Shown here: piece by piece, positions 15,411-27,061 of the stretch
Layout: each line of letters starts with the position of its first letter
How positions within the stretch are numbered: the stretch's first letter is position 1
From: Cinnamomum chago
Lineage: Eukaryota > Streptophyta > Magnoliopsida > Laurales > Lauraceae
Assembly: GCA_038049695.1 (NCBI GenBank)
Contig: CP142452.1
Location: 81,758,501-81,822,500 of the forward strand
Direction of reading: 5' to 3'
Length of the DNA stretch: 64,000 nucleotides
Made by a program: the position numbers and the translations under genes
The notes under the pieces: generated by a model
Databases searched by the model: none
Seen by the model: only the letters and a program-made list of their open reading frames with translations
Told to the model about the DNA's origin: nothing

Positions 15411-15914
15411 GGGCACGTTTGTGTACATGTAATTTCCGTGGAAATTGGAAATTGCCACATCAACAAAATCCATGGGTTTCAAATTCTTTAGAAAAGTTTT
15501 TCCGCAGAAGTCAAAATTTTATGTTTGGTGCAAAAAGGTTTTCCTCGATAAATTAGTGCTAATGTTGTTTGGTGCAACTATGGATTTCTTCAGTGAAAAC
15601 CATTTTTTAGTGAAAACTATTGGGTGGGTGGGTTGGTATGTGTGTGGGGTGGGTGGGGTTGGGAGGGGAAGAGGAAGAAAGAGGGTGGTTGGGTGGAGTG
15701 AGGGTGAGAGAGAGGAAATTGGGGGGTCGGTTTTTCGTGGAAATGGACTTCCCATACCCCCCCATAGGAAGTTTATTTCCATGGTTAGGAAGGAAAAAAC
15801 TGACGTGGCGAAAAAGTATTTCCGCGGAAAACTGCCGCACCAAACACATGAAAAAGAAATTTTCCACAGAAAACTACTACCTTTTCCGCGGAAATGGGCT
15901 GCACAAACATGCCC
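15411..15914. mobile_element. Tourist-like MITE (PIF/Harbinger type)
   Basis: The 504-bp element has inverted ends: gggcacgtttgtgtac at the left and, read on the other strand, gggcatgtttgtgcag at the right. It is flanked by taa on both sides (15408-15410 and 15915-15917), the 3-bp target duplication typical of Tourist elements. Subterminal tttccgcggaaa words recur at both ends. Open frames of up to 173 codons cross it in several frames, but they consist of TIR and simple sequence and are not genes. Confidence 0.8.
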
Positions 15915-16650
15915 TAAGACTTTCTTGTGTGAAAAACAGAAAAGAAAAGTACCCATAAGATTTTGAGGACCAAGCTTGATCTTAGACTATAAAGTTGGAT
16001 ATAAGAGTTAAATGATTAGTTGGTAGAGGTGGAAGGAGTTGGAGGTAGAAGGAGGAGGAGGGGGAGGAGGAGAAAGAATAAGCGAGCGGATATCCCGCTT
16101 GTATATGCGAGTGAGAGGAGATATCGCCGCCTAACTGTGAAGAAGAAAAAAAATGAGCGGGAATAACCCCGCTCGTATATGCAGGTGAGCGGGGATATCG
16201 CCGCTCGGCGAAACAATAAAAAAAATGAATAGAAAAGAGCCCCTAGGACTACTACCGTCATTTCATATCTTTTAACTCATTTTTGCTATATAGTGAATCT
16301 AATGAGAGTTCTCCATTAAAATCCTCAAAAATATAACCATATCGGCATTATTCTATTACAATTAAAATAATATCTTCATAATTTTTTACATTTTCAAAAA
16401 AAAAAAACCTCTCAAAAAATCATGAAAAAAAAACCTTTTAACCTTTTATTCTTCAGCTTCGTCACTATACAAGACATCATGTTTTAAAAAATTGTTTATT
16501 TTCAGCTATAAACATTTTTATCAAGGATTTCACTGGCTCAAAGACAAACTTCATGTGGTCCAACTCCCTTTAAGCTTATGAGTCATGAGGGAATAGTCAT
16601 TGACGCATGGCTCACATGTCTATGATCAATCTCGTCCTTTTCTTTTTTTT

Positions 16651-16800
16651 TTTCTCTATCGGTGGGTTTCCAATCCTTTGGACTGGATTAATCTCTCCTA
16701 GTCCAGAGGGAAGCCAAATAAACTCCCCTGTAGCTTCAGTAGTGCAATTTCGAACCTACAACCTCCGGATGTAAACTGTGGTCTTATGCCACCTAAGTAA
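16651..16800 (-). repeat. SINE-like repeat, family A
   Basis: Read on the minus strand it carries ggaggttgtaggttcgaaat, resembling an RNA polymerase III B box, followed by gcactac and a ggggagttta..ggcttccct stretch. The same order occurs on the plus strand at 21517-21597 and 21996-22040, where a hAT-like element interrupts it. Family name and type are inferred. Confidence 0.5.
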
Positions 16801-17480
16801 TCTCTTGGGGTTCGACCCTAACAACTCCTAATCTTAAGGATAACGTAGCTAGCCCAGAGATAATCTCCTACTACAGTGCATTTCATCAATTACTTATCTA
16901 TAACGCATACAGGAAGGTGCAACCCAATTCATATTGCACAAGCATCTAACTTCATATGATTGAAGTCTTTAGCCTTACGAAGAGGAGAATTCCATTTAAT
17001 ATATCTTTAATGTGGTACTACTATATCAGCAACATATAAAGGTTTGGCCACTTTTATTGTCCAAATTAGAGTTTTTAAGAAATCATTTTCATATGGAGAA
17101 GGTACGTAGAAAGCCATCATATAAGTTGCATGCCCCACCGAAAGAACTAGGCACATTTAATTCTAAAAATAATTTGAAGGGCCCAATTAAGTATTTGCCA
17201 CTATCTTCAATTTGTAAATGAATAATCCGACTGCCAATTTAACAAGTCTTGCCATTGCCCTAACTCTAAGAATTGCATTTTTTTTTCCTGCTATATGGAC
17301 AAACTCACAAACTCTCTCTCACACACACACGTGTCCCTAACCATTTGAACTACGACTAGGAATGCATTTAAGTATCTATTATGCCATTAATTGTATGCGT
17401 TTTTAGATTCATAGATAAAATTAGAATGACATAAACCAGAATTTGAAAAGATTACAACTAGATAGGCATTGAAGAGTTTG

Positions 17481-17513
<33 letters not shown>
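17481..17513. repeat. (TC)n microsatellite
   Basis: About 16 uninterrupted TC units. Confidence 0.95.
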
Positions 17514-17516
<3 letters not shown>

Positions 17517-17894
17517 GATTTACTAAATGGTGGATCCAAATTTCTTTTAACTTACAACCATGCTTGCTTTTCATTGGAAAGTGTGGCAGAACTTGCTCAT
17601 AGCACAACAAACACAGGAATTCCCTTTTTTCATATGGTTATGATAGGAAGACTTCAAACGATAGAAACAGACAGATTGACATCATATTTATAGTTAGGAG
17701 AATAACAAAACTGCCTATCAAACTTGCCAAACTATGCTGCGATGTCACTGTTATAAGAAGTATAATCTATCATATGAGCTTTCAAAAAGAAAAGGAGGAA
17801 CACTTCTATACCTGCCTTTATCCTTGGTAACAAAATTGATAGTTAGAACTAAGATTAACACTGTCATTTTCCGATCCTAGCAATATATACTTAA

Positions 17895-18444
17895 CTATGG
17901 CTTAGTGACTTTTCCACTCAGTGGCTGGTCATTGTTAATGGGAGGCCTGTGTCGAGGCGTGTGACTGTAGTCCATACTAAGCATGTTCATAGTGTTCATG
18001 GAAGCCTCACGAAGCTTCTTTGATTCAGTTGTCTCAGGAGTTTCATATAGGGGTTCTTGGGAGACTGGTGCTTTTGAATTTGAAGAAGATTCCAAGCTGC
18101 CATGAGTTGAACTGGCCTCAGAGAATTGGGGTTTGAGTAGTTGGGTTTCTGCTTCATCCTTTGGTCCATGGCTACTTCCAATAGTTCCCATCTTAACCTG
18201 GTTTAAGGACTTTGGGTTGAGCATTTTGTTCTTAATCTGGGGTTGTCATATAAAAGAGAAACTGTTAGGGGGAATAAATATACAAGCAGGTGAGCTTCTA
18301 CAACTTTGCTTGCATGCAAGTGTGCGTGTGTGAACTTTGCTTGAATGCATGGTGTATAAATGAGTGAGTGAGAGAGAGAAACCTCATCATTCATGTTTGT
18401 CCCTGGTCTTCCATATGACTTTTCTGAAGCATAGTTGCCCTTTC
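17895..18444 (-). CDS. Second RGF/GLV peptide exon pair (alternative 3' end)
   Basis: Two exons, 18444-18383 (62 nt, entering in phase 1 and leaving in phase 0) and 18236-17895, encode a polar Ser/Pro-rich region and a C-terminal motif DYSHTPRHRPPINN followed by 11 residues and a stop. This is the tyrosine-sulfated RGF/GLV/CLEL pattern (DY...PP..N), one residue longer than the usual 13. No signal peptide or suitable start lies between this pair and the stop of the first peptide at 18864. Its entry phase fits the donor of the signal exon at 19463-19367 exactly, giving a 166-residue precursor. It could be an alternative 3' end of the same gene, or a duplicated gene that lost its first exon. Expression cannot be judged from sequence. 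Confidence 0.7.
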
Positions 18445-18495
18445 CTGCGTCCAGATAAAACAACTTTTCACATAAAGATAACTCTCCCCAAACGA

Positions 18496-18618
18496 CCAAA
18501 ACTCTAAAATCAGCAGTGTGACTAGAATCTTTCCATATATATCATATAAAGAACAATAACCAAAATTCTAAAATCTGCAGTGTCACGATAGAATCTTTCC
18601 GTATCATACAAAGAACAC
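18496..18618. repeat. Imperfect tandem duplication in the peptide locus
   Basis: Two neighbouring copies of about 60 bp each contain aaa(a)ctctaaaatc.gcagtgt, agaatctttcc and catacaaagaac-like words. They lie just upstream (minus strand) of exon 18444-18383. Confidence 0.7.
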
Positions 18619-18863
18619 AAGCTAAAGAGTAACCCAATATAGTTCCATTTATGACAAAAAAAACCCAGAAACAAAAAATAATCTATACCCACATAAATTC
18701 AAGAAGATTAAGACTATCTCTACATCAAAATTCCTTCAAACTTCAGAAGCCAATTGCATAAATACATTCTCTGATTCTCCAGTTCCCACTTGTTCCTACT
18801 TTCATTTGTCTATAAGAGGTAAAATAAACAAAAGGTACTGCTAAGGGGCTTTACAGCTTTTCT

Positions 18864-19463
18864 TCAGTTGTTCTTGGGTGGGTGGCGTTTTGGCACGTAA
18901 TAGTCAGCACTAAACGATGTAAGACTTCTATCTCTCATTTTACTTTCTACATTGGACACACCCTTCCTTTCATTGTTACATTTTCCAACAGAATGTATTG
19001 CACCTGTAATCTTTGAAGCATCCTTTTTCACATCTTCATCTTTGATATTCTCCATCACCAACATCTTCCTCCCTTTGGGCCATGTATTTTTAGATCCCAT
19101 GGCAATGGCATCCCTCAATCGTCCCTGATAAGACATTTGATTAAATCAAACCACTCACCCACTAGATAAAATTAAATTTTGAAGAAGGAAAGGAAAACAA
19201 TCATACCTGATTACCAGAAGTCGGTTCAACTCCAAAAGCCCCAAACCCATTTCTTTTGCCCATAGTCTCCACCTCTATTGCAACAAAAAAAGGCAATCTG
19301 AGTCACTGTAATCTTCACAGTGAACTAATTTCCTACAAACCCATGAAGAGGACAGACATGTATTACCTTGGTGGGTATGTGCCAGTGCCAAGGAATCCCT
19401 ACTTAGGGTAGCAAAGGCCAACAAGAGCCCGAGTACTAGTCTTGAAAATCTTATTGATACCAT
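18864..19463 (-). CDS. RGF/GLV/CLEL root growth peptide precursor
   Basis: Exons 19463-19367, 19274-19207 and 19124-18864 join to 141 residues. Residues 1-28 are a signal peptide (MVSIRFSRLVLGLLLAFATL, ending near SLALA). A polar variable region with many Lys and Arg follows. The last 13 residues, DYYVPKRHPPKNN, match the RGF/GLV/CLEL pattern position by position (D1 Y2 P5 H8 P9 P10 N13), and the stop follows at once. In this family the Tyr is sulfated and the released peptide acts through RGI receptor kinases in root meristem maintenance and gravitropism. Exon 2 uses the acceptor at 19275; the acceptor two bases downstream gives a frame with an early stop. The ATG at 19463 is the only one that starts a signal peptide. 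Confidence 0.86.
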
Positions 19464-21483
19464 GTTTTCTTCCTATTACGTTTGATAAACAACAACATCA
19501 ACAGCATCAAAAGAGAAGGAAGAAGCAAATTGGTTGGTGGAGTTTTATCACGCCCAACCTTGGTCAAAGCTAGGTCTGCAACAGCATCTCAAATTTCACT
19601 TTTTTTTAACTATTTCGGTGTCTTGGGTTTGTGTTCAGGACTTGGAAGAACTCAAAATGAGCAGTGTCCAATGCTTGGATAGTCGATTGCTGTTATGATA
19701 CTAATATCTCTGATGAAGCCGTACTTATTCATACATTAAGCGTACAAATGGGATTAGGGATACATTGTACATCGTCCAAATGGTGGGCCACATCTACTTT
19801 GGATGTGTCGGTGGGATATAACTCCTCCGAGACCCCATCACCTGTGACATAACAGGGAGATATTATTTCATCCAATCATAATTTGTCAACTATATAAAAT
19901 TTGAGAAAAGCTAAATGGACCGACTCCTGGCCTGGTCTCCCAGTCAATCCGTTGGATCCCAGCAACTCAGTCGGTCCTACTAGCAGGGCTGATAAAATTT
20001 TATTTTATTTTTCATTCAAAAAGGCAATTGAAATGGTGCATTAGCTAACATGAGATTTTATTTGGTTGGCAAATATTAATTAGATGAAATTGTATCTCCG
20101 TATTTCAATAGAACAGGAGATCCGAACTCACTCCTCTGTCACTTAGGGGTTGTTGGAAATGAGGAGTACGAGGTGTCCGATGGCCTAGAGTGGAAGAGCT
20201 GGGTGCTCTGGGCCTGTCTGCCATCATGCATGCACTGATGAGAGTTTTATTATTATTATTATTATTATGAGAGTTTTTTTTATTTTTCTCTCTAGTAAAT
20301 ACTCACACCAAAACACACACTCACCTAAGTTTCTCACAACCAGACCAAGGTTGTTCATGTTGAAAGGACGTGTCTCACCATTGAGCTACCAGTGGATGAG
20401 AGTAAAATTCTCCCATTTGACACCCACCACCCACCAAAACTGAGTAGAGAGATATAGACAAGTGTTTTCTTACCATTATAGTTAGGGCAAGGTAGGAGGT
20501 AGAAAGATCTAACTGAGACAAAGGGGAATGCAAAACGTCTGAACATAGGTTTTGGCTTGTGAAAACTCAAAAGTATTGTACGCACATGAGGATGTAACTT
20601 GATCAAAAGCTCCCTTTTAGTGGGACCCTCCTAGATGCAAGAAAACTAAAAAAGGCACTTGAATGATCCAAACTCTTAATTCTGAGAATTCAAAATTAAA
20701 TAATTATATACCACGTTGTGATAAAATTTAACGATGGACAGTGTTTGAGATTGCATGAAATTAAGATTAGTGATAGTGCAAGGGCTTCAACATGTGAGAA
20801 CAAATTGTTTTTAACTAAAGGTGGGCTTCAACCATGCAAACTCAAAAATGGGCTCTAGAAAAGTGAATTATCTAAATAATTTCTCTCTCCCTCTCCTCCC
20901 CCTCCCTCCCTCCCCCCACCCCAAGTCTCACTCCCATCCTTTTACCAATGATTTGATTGGAATGGCTTCAGGTGAGTCCACCCCCACATGCTATCCTTAT
21001 GTTCATTTCGTTCTCACCTAAAAAAAATTCATAATTTATACACACACACACCAAATAAATATGCACTAGTTCCCATGTAACATAAATAAACATGTTTAGT
21101 GACTATAAACTAGGGTTTCTTTTTGTGTTTTTTGTGCATAAAGACATGAAAGTGAGTTAAGGGTTGGAGAAACAAGAACCCCTACCTGCCATTCCGCACG
21201 CATTCTCATAGCGTTGGAGGTTACCCTAGACAGCTTAGCATGTTCTGTTGGAAATGAGTGGTAAGAGACAGAATAACCTTTTGTAGACCAACGACAAGGG
21301 TTGGCTGGCTTCAACTTGCTTGGTTTTGAGTTTTGACCACGCGGGGGACTCAATTTGTCTAGGCCTGATGCTCTTAAGCTTTGACTTTGGAGAAATCTTT
21401 GTGAGTTGAAGCATTGAACTCCACCTTCGGCCCACTTATTGAAAATATGAGCCTAATCAGCCTTTCGGTTTAAGAGACGCTTC
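19464..21483. other. Upstream flank of the peptide locus and intergenic sequence
   Basis: Probable promoter of the RGF/GLV locus next to 19464, then AT-rich DNA with a foldback repeat (19854-20100) and an (ATT)n run near 20248-20270. The open frames at 21096-21435 on the minus strand show no recognisable feature. Confidence 0.45.
19854..20100. repeat. Foldback MITE-like repeat, copy 2
   Basis: Related to 1573-1730: same ends (agggagatattatttcatcc at the left and gatgaaattgtatctccg at the right) and the same following sequence, with about 90 bp of extra sequence in the middle. Confidence 0.55.
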
Positions 21484-22045
21484 AAATTTTACTGCTTTTA
21501 GGACCACGATTTTGCATTCGAAGGTTGTAAGTTCAAAACTGCACTACCACATTAGAGCTATAGTGGAGTTTACCCGACTTCCCTTTGTGCCCGGAGGTAG
21601 TGGCGAATTTAGAATTCAAAGTTATTGGGGGCACAGAAAGAATGCGGGGGTCTGGGGGCAACGGCCCCGGAAATTTTTTTTGGTTATTTCTAAATGCACA
21701 AGGAGCAACCAGTGATGGTTGTGACTCAGCAATGACTGCTGTTGATTTTCCTTGGCATTAGCCCTTGCAGGAATCTAAGAACGCGGTGATGCTACAAGAA
21801 AGTGATTAAAACAATTAAAATTGGGGAGGACAAGAATATGGAATACCTAAAGTTAATATTGGGCTACAAAAATCCATTGGGGGCCCAAAAAATTCATTGG
21901 GGGCCTTATGGAAAAAATTAGTGGGCCCACCAAAATTAGAACTAAAACTTAGAAATCCACTGGGGGCCAGTGCTAATATACTCCATCCGCCACTGTCCGG
22001 AGGGATTAGTCCAGCTCCTTTAGCAAAAAAAAGGAAAAGGAAAAA
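21484..22045 (+). repeat. SINE-like repeat family A, split by a hAT insertion
   Basis: The left part (21484-21597) carries ggttgtaagttcaaaactgc, and the right part (21996-22045) continues with ggagggattagtccagc. Together they match the order of the copy at 16651-16800. The interruption is the element at 21598-21995. Confidence 0.5.
21598..21995. mobile_element. hAT-like non-autonomous element
   Basis: This 398-bp element has short inverted ends (tagtggcgaatttag at the left; cagtggcggatggag read from the right). Eight-base flanks cccggagg (21590-21597) and tccggagg (21996-22003) differ by one base, as expected for an aged hAT target duplication. The interior has several ttgggggc(c/a) words and no coding capacity. 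It landed inside a SINE-like repeat, so it is the younger of the two. Confidence 0.75.
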
Positions 22046-25000
22046 AGGAAAAAACTTGGGCTAAGACTCTAGAGATGCAAATAGGACGGTTCTGGGCCAA
22101 AATCATATTAGACCTATTTACGAAAAGTCTAAACCATTCAATAAAACAGCCCTTCCCTATACCCTTCATAAGATTTCACTTAAAAATCGCAGTAAGAATG
22201 ATAACTTTTAAAACACTTAAATAAATGTTATTTATTTTGTAGAATGCTTAGATAAAATATTTTCCAGAGATCGACTAATATTAGGCCTAAATCGTATTCG
22301 AGTGAGCTTTCTCATAGAAAAGGAACGACCTTTTTTTTTTTTTGACCCAATAATGATTTTAAGGCCCCCAATAATATCTACTTAATAGAGATAATAATAA
22401 GAAAAGAAGAGAAACCAATGAATTTCGGAAGAGTTTCACAATAGTGGGCCCACTTATGAAACATAAGAGTTATTGATAAAAACGGACTCTAGATGTAGTT
22501 TATAGCCCTATCAAATCTCACTCAAGTGACCCACCTTTTTTCATGATATATTTTAAAATACTTAAATAATTTATTATAAATAATCCAAATCAATTGACAT
22601 TGGGCTTAGATCATATTGAGTCAAAAACTTTGTAGAGAATAAGGTATTTCTTTTATAAGATTTAGAATCCTTTAAATGGACCCCACTTAGGAGATCAACC
22701 TTTGAGGATCCACCTTTGGGTCTATTTTCATTTTTCTTAAGTTGCCCCCATTCAAGAGGATTATAAAATTATATTTGTAAGAAGTTATGGGATGCCTACT
22801 TTTAAGGATACAAGGAGAATAAGAAAATAAACTTTCCTCCAAGAAAATGGGATATGATAAATGTGTTCCGTTTACATCTTTAATGAGAAAAAAGGACAAG
22901 TATACCCTTACTGTTACCTAAAATTCTTTCTTCTTTGGAAAGAAAATAAAAATTAAAGAGGGGCGAAAATGCATAAAATTAAAATGTCCATAACAACCTC
23001 TAAAACCTCTCTCTTTGTTTTCCATGTGAAGAGAAAATTGAGGAGGGTTCTTTTCTCTCCAAACTATTCGGCCATTATCCATTGTTTAGTGAATGCCTAT
23101 ACTTCCATGAGTAATGGGTGGCATGGATCAGATCGTGTTCAAGTAAGTGCAACCCGAGCACAATCCATGTCTTAATCAGGTTGAAAAATTCAAATAAAGA
23201 AGTAACAAGAATTAAATGGGTAGGCCATCCTCTAATTGGTAGGTTGTGTTCAAGTTGAGTTGGTAGATCATAGTAAAGTTAGTCGGTCTGAATTAATTTC
23301 TGGTCAGTTAATGAGCCAAATACCAAGAATTGAACAAACCCAACCCAACTCCTTTGTTAATCAGGTAAAAAACAGTCAACTCAAATTATTGAGTTAGGTT
23401 GAGATTGTAATTCTCATCTACTAGGCACAAAAATAAGAAGGTGTTGGGGCACCAAAATTTTCTGAAAGCCCTCTGCAACTTTTGAAATGTTTATTCATTT
23501 TTCACATGACTCCCAACTTTTTTTTTTCCCCATTGGGGGCCCCAAAGTAAAACACCTCACTAAATCACAAGGACAAAAGAGTCTGATTTGGTGCTTGATT
23601 TTCTCAGCATTGAGTGGACGGTGGACCTGTCCTTTCCAGGTGCAGTAGTCAGGAACAAAGATTCTACCCTCCCTTCAAAAGATTAGGGGCATTGGCAGGT
23701 CACAGGTGGCACATACAAAATCTAATAACAAACCCTAAAACTCAATGTTCAGTAATCAAAGCAACAATTAAGCTAATTTTGCATGCATCCATTCGTTAGC
23801 CTAGATAGCAGTGGCAATAGTTTTTTCTTTTCTTTTCTTTTTGTAAGAGTTAGTCAACATTTTTCTTCCACTCCACTCTGAACAAGCTAAATTTAATTCA
23901 AAGCTGGATACTGCATATTTTCAAATAGCCTAGTTTTATACTATTTTATATTAGATGAATCAGTTTTCTAACTGAAAAGATAGAAAGCACAAAGTGGGGG
24001 TCAAGATTCCTGACACATAGATTGTTAATGGTCAAACCCTTCAGTCATTTTCAAATAGCATATATGTTGTTAGAAGAAAATCTATGTCCAAATGAAATAA
24101 AAAAATTAAACAGTGCAGTTGAAGGAAGAGAGAATCTAAGAAAAGCTAAGAAAGACCACGTGCCTTTGAATAGACCAAGTGCTCTAGTCGGGTAGAAGAT
24201 TCCATTAGAGGCAACACAGATAGTAATGGAGGGTTTAAATATCTTATCGGATTCGAACATAGGTCACAAGGCATTGCTGATTAATCAGATAGGCTTATCA
24301 GCTATAATTTATGACTTGTTTTTTTTTTTAGTCAAAACAGCCATATTGGTTAGTATCATTTGAAGGAATTGTCAACTAGTATATCTTATCCGAACGGTAA
24401 AGAATGATAGTTCTCACCATGCTGTCTGAGGTTTGAATCTTAGGTACGCAATTTTTTTCAACTTATGTGAGCTTTCTTCCCACGTGTGCAAGCTTCTTTT
24501 TCATTTGAGTAAGCTTTCTTCCCAAGTGTGTGCGGGCTCTCAATTAGGTTCTAATTCTCTTGACTGAGTTATAAAAAAAACTAATATCAATGTCGTCACT
24601 GAATTATATGAACTGATACTTATCAGCTAGAGGAGACAAAATTTGACCCAACCTAAATTTTATCCACTAAACCCAACCCATAGCAATGACAAAGTTTGGA
24701 AAACCTGAGTGCATTTGAATGATTAAATATAACTTTAATACTTGAAATGGATTGGACTTGGGCTGAACTTCTACAGACTGGGGTCCGTTCAGGTCAGGTA
24801 AAATATGCGGGTTATGAAGGTCGGGTCAGATTGAACCATATAGGGTGTGGGTTGAGTTCCTGACTTATTTAAAAATAGGTTGGATATGAACCGTACACGT
24901 CACAGATCAATCCGACCCAATTTATTTGCCACCCCTTACATTAATCTTGGAAGTAAATGATACAAATTAATGAGCACTGGACTGTAATGACTCAAATGAG

Positions 25001-25702
25001 AGAATATTCCAGATAGACGAGCTATAGAACATTTAGGAGTTCTAATTTCTAAAGGATAATGGCCACTTGCTACTTTTAAGGGCATTGCTGAAAAGCATAC
25101 CCTAGGCACGTTTTCACATGTTCTTTTTTTTTCCGTATAGTTCCAGTGTGGTAGTAGAAATTGAAACCCTCAATCTCTTGTAGTCCTTCCTTGAATTTGA
25201 GATATTCAATGTTGAGTGCTTTGACAAGAAGTTTATCTTTTATTTAATTTTTATTTTGTAATATCACAATTATCATCATCATTATCATCATCAGAATATG
25301 TGTTATATAACCCCCAAAAAGGAAAATCCTATTATTAATTCACCATAGCGCATCGGCTTCTTTTTTTTGCCTCAAAGAGTTGGATTTATTGAAAGAAAGA
25401 GAGGGTTACAAAAGATTGCCTCTAAGGCCCAGATCCATTACATAGTAAAGTCTTGAAGATCGTTGACTCCTTCGATGTCCACATTGCGACCAATCAAAAC
25501 AGATGATGTGTGTTGCATCGGCTTCTTTTTTCTACCGTTCTCGGCCATCTCTAGATGTCATTCTTACCAACCATGCAAAGAAGATTATTAAGCTATAACA
25601 AGCTTTAACAAGAAAAAAAAAGAAGAAAAGGCAATGTTCTTAATAATATCCTTTTCTCCTTAGTTTTACAATGAAACCAATTCTAGCTTTTTTTTGTAAT
25701 CC
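22046..25702. other. Intergenic sequence between repeats and the copia element
   Basis: AT-rich. It carries degenerate gggtcaggttggg/caacccaacc tracts (23100-23420, 24640-24930) and a SINE-like copy (24380-24590). No gene is seen; the short open frames show no recognisable feature. Confidence 0.5.
24380..24590 (+). repeat. SINE-like repeat, family B
   Basis: A B-box-like segment (gaggtttgaatcttaggtac) precedes three or four degenerate copies of an approximately 24-bp unit resembling acttgtgtgagctttcttcc, then gggctctcaattaggttc. The same layout recurs at 53040-53245 and, inverted, at 36185-36345, 43015-43130 and 48435-48535. Confidence 0.5.
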
Positions 25703-26695
25703 TATTGGAAAAATGGCTAAATGCATCACTAGTTTTTGTCAACTTTGAGTCAAAAACTAAGTAAGACTCACTTATCCTTTCGGGTGGGAATACATGGGAA
25801 TGTAATATATTCCATGAATAGATTAAGGACATGTATTGAGTTGCTCTAATCCATTAAAGAGTGAATGAGAAATTGCCTCCTAAACACCACTACTTGAATA
25901 TGTTAAACATGGAAACAAAAAGAAGTGGTGAACTTGTTTCTCACATTGCTTGGGAGCAAAACACTCATTGGGTATAAATATGTCACCTTGGTACTATAAA
26001 ATGAGCCTCAAGGGGCATGTCACATTTGTGGAGGAGGAAGAACCTAGATCAAGGTAGGGTCACCACAACACGCGCTCGTGCCCCGCCCCGCACTAAGCCG
26101 GGCTTGGGCTTCACGCGCGAGTTGGGCCTGGCTCGGCCCACTACCCATTTATTATTTTTGGAGAAATTTTATTTAATAAAATTTTTCTTTGAAAACGGGA
26201 TGTGTCTGTTCTGAACAGATGCAACTCCCCCTGAGGAGTCCTGAAGCAGGCTTATATAAAGCATCTTGTCCATGCAATTTTGATCATCCAATCACTGCTG
26301 CTGCATTGCATTTTCGAGTCATCATCTGTGTTTAGAGAGAGTTCTGTTGCACTACTGGTTCGCCTGTCGCACGGTTTGCAGTGCTGCAACTGCTGTGAGA
26401 CCGATTATTAAATCCTGGGAGACAAATGTTGTTGAAGCTCGTGAGAACCATTGCGGATGCAAATTTTGTCTTAAGGACATAGTGTCAAACACTAGCCTTG
26501 ATCAATCTTCTTCTGCAAATTTCTGAGATTCGTAACTCCAGCAACAGAGTACTGTATTCTGCCTTCAAACAGTAAGTGATTTCCATTCGTAAATTACATT
26601 CTGTAGTTGTGTTTTACTGTTGTTTTAATTCACTATTGTGAGGAACTATTTCCTGAATTCTGAACTACTACTGTATGTACTCGGACTAACAATCT
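25703..26695 (+). repeat. 5' LTR of Ty1/copia element
   Basis: Starts tattggaaaaatgg, where an intact LTR would start TG, and matches the 3' LTR from 31518 with frequent substitutions. Similarity ends near 26695, yet the primer-binding site lies 350 bp further on. The true LTR may therefore reach about 27040, with the 3' copy truncated. Confidence 0.8.
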
Positions 26696-27043
26696 TAAGA
26701 CAAATCTTTTTTTCTTTTCTGAGCACACTCTGTTTTCAGATTTACTTCAGTATTCTATGGTTTCAGTTTATGTTAGTTTCACTACCGGTTTCCTTTTCTT
26801 CTTATTCTGAAACTAGTATTATAAAACTGAGTTTCTCTTTTTTATTTTTAACTAGTTTCAAAACTTTAGTGTGTTCTGTAAATTGTTTTCTGATTGCCTC
26901 AGTATACAGTAACCAATATCTGGTTATCATATAGTCTGAGTTTCAATTTATAATACTGTTAGTTTGTAAATCTGCAATATACTATGTGTTTATTTTATTT
27001 CTATTCTGTTAACAGTAATGGGTATTGAGAAGAATACTCATAT

Positions 27044-27051
27044 TGGTATCA
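27044..27051 (+). other. Primer-binding site
   Basis: tggtatca is the usual plant copia primer-binding start, complementary to the 3' end of initiator Met tRNA. It lies 11 bp before the gag ATG. Confidence 0.7.
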
Positions 27052-27061
27052 TTCCCCTCTT

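Larger units (their letters stand above)
15915..17894. other. Intergenic region with simple repeats and a SINE-like copy
   Basis: It contains a purine-rich stretch and a short local repeat (gagcgg..atatc.ccgc words, 16080-16210), a SINE-like repeat (16651-16800) and a TC microsatellite (17481-17513). No coding region is supported. Confidence 0.5.

Noticed and set aside
15445..15966. Open frames of 112-173 codons on both strands
   Set aside because: They lie across the Tourist-like MITE and consist of its inverted ends, tttccgcggaaa words and Gly/Trp- or Pro/Thr-rich low complexity.
16016..16261. 81-codon minus-strand frame rich in Leu and Phe
   Set aside because: Translation of purine-rich simple sequence; no start context or family match.
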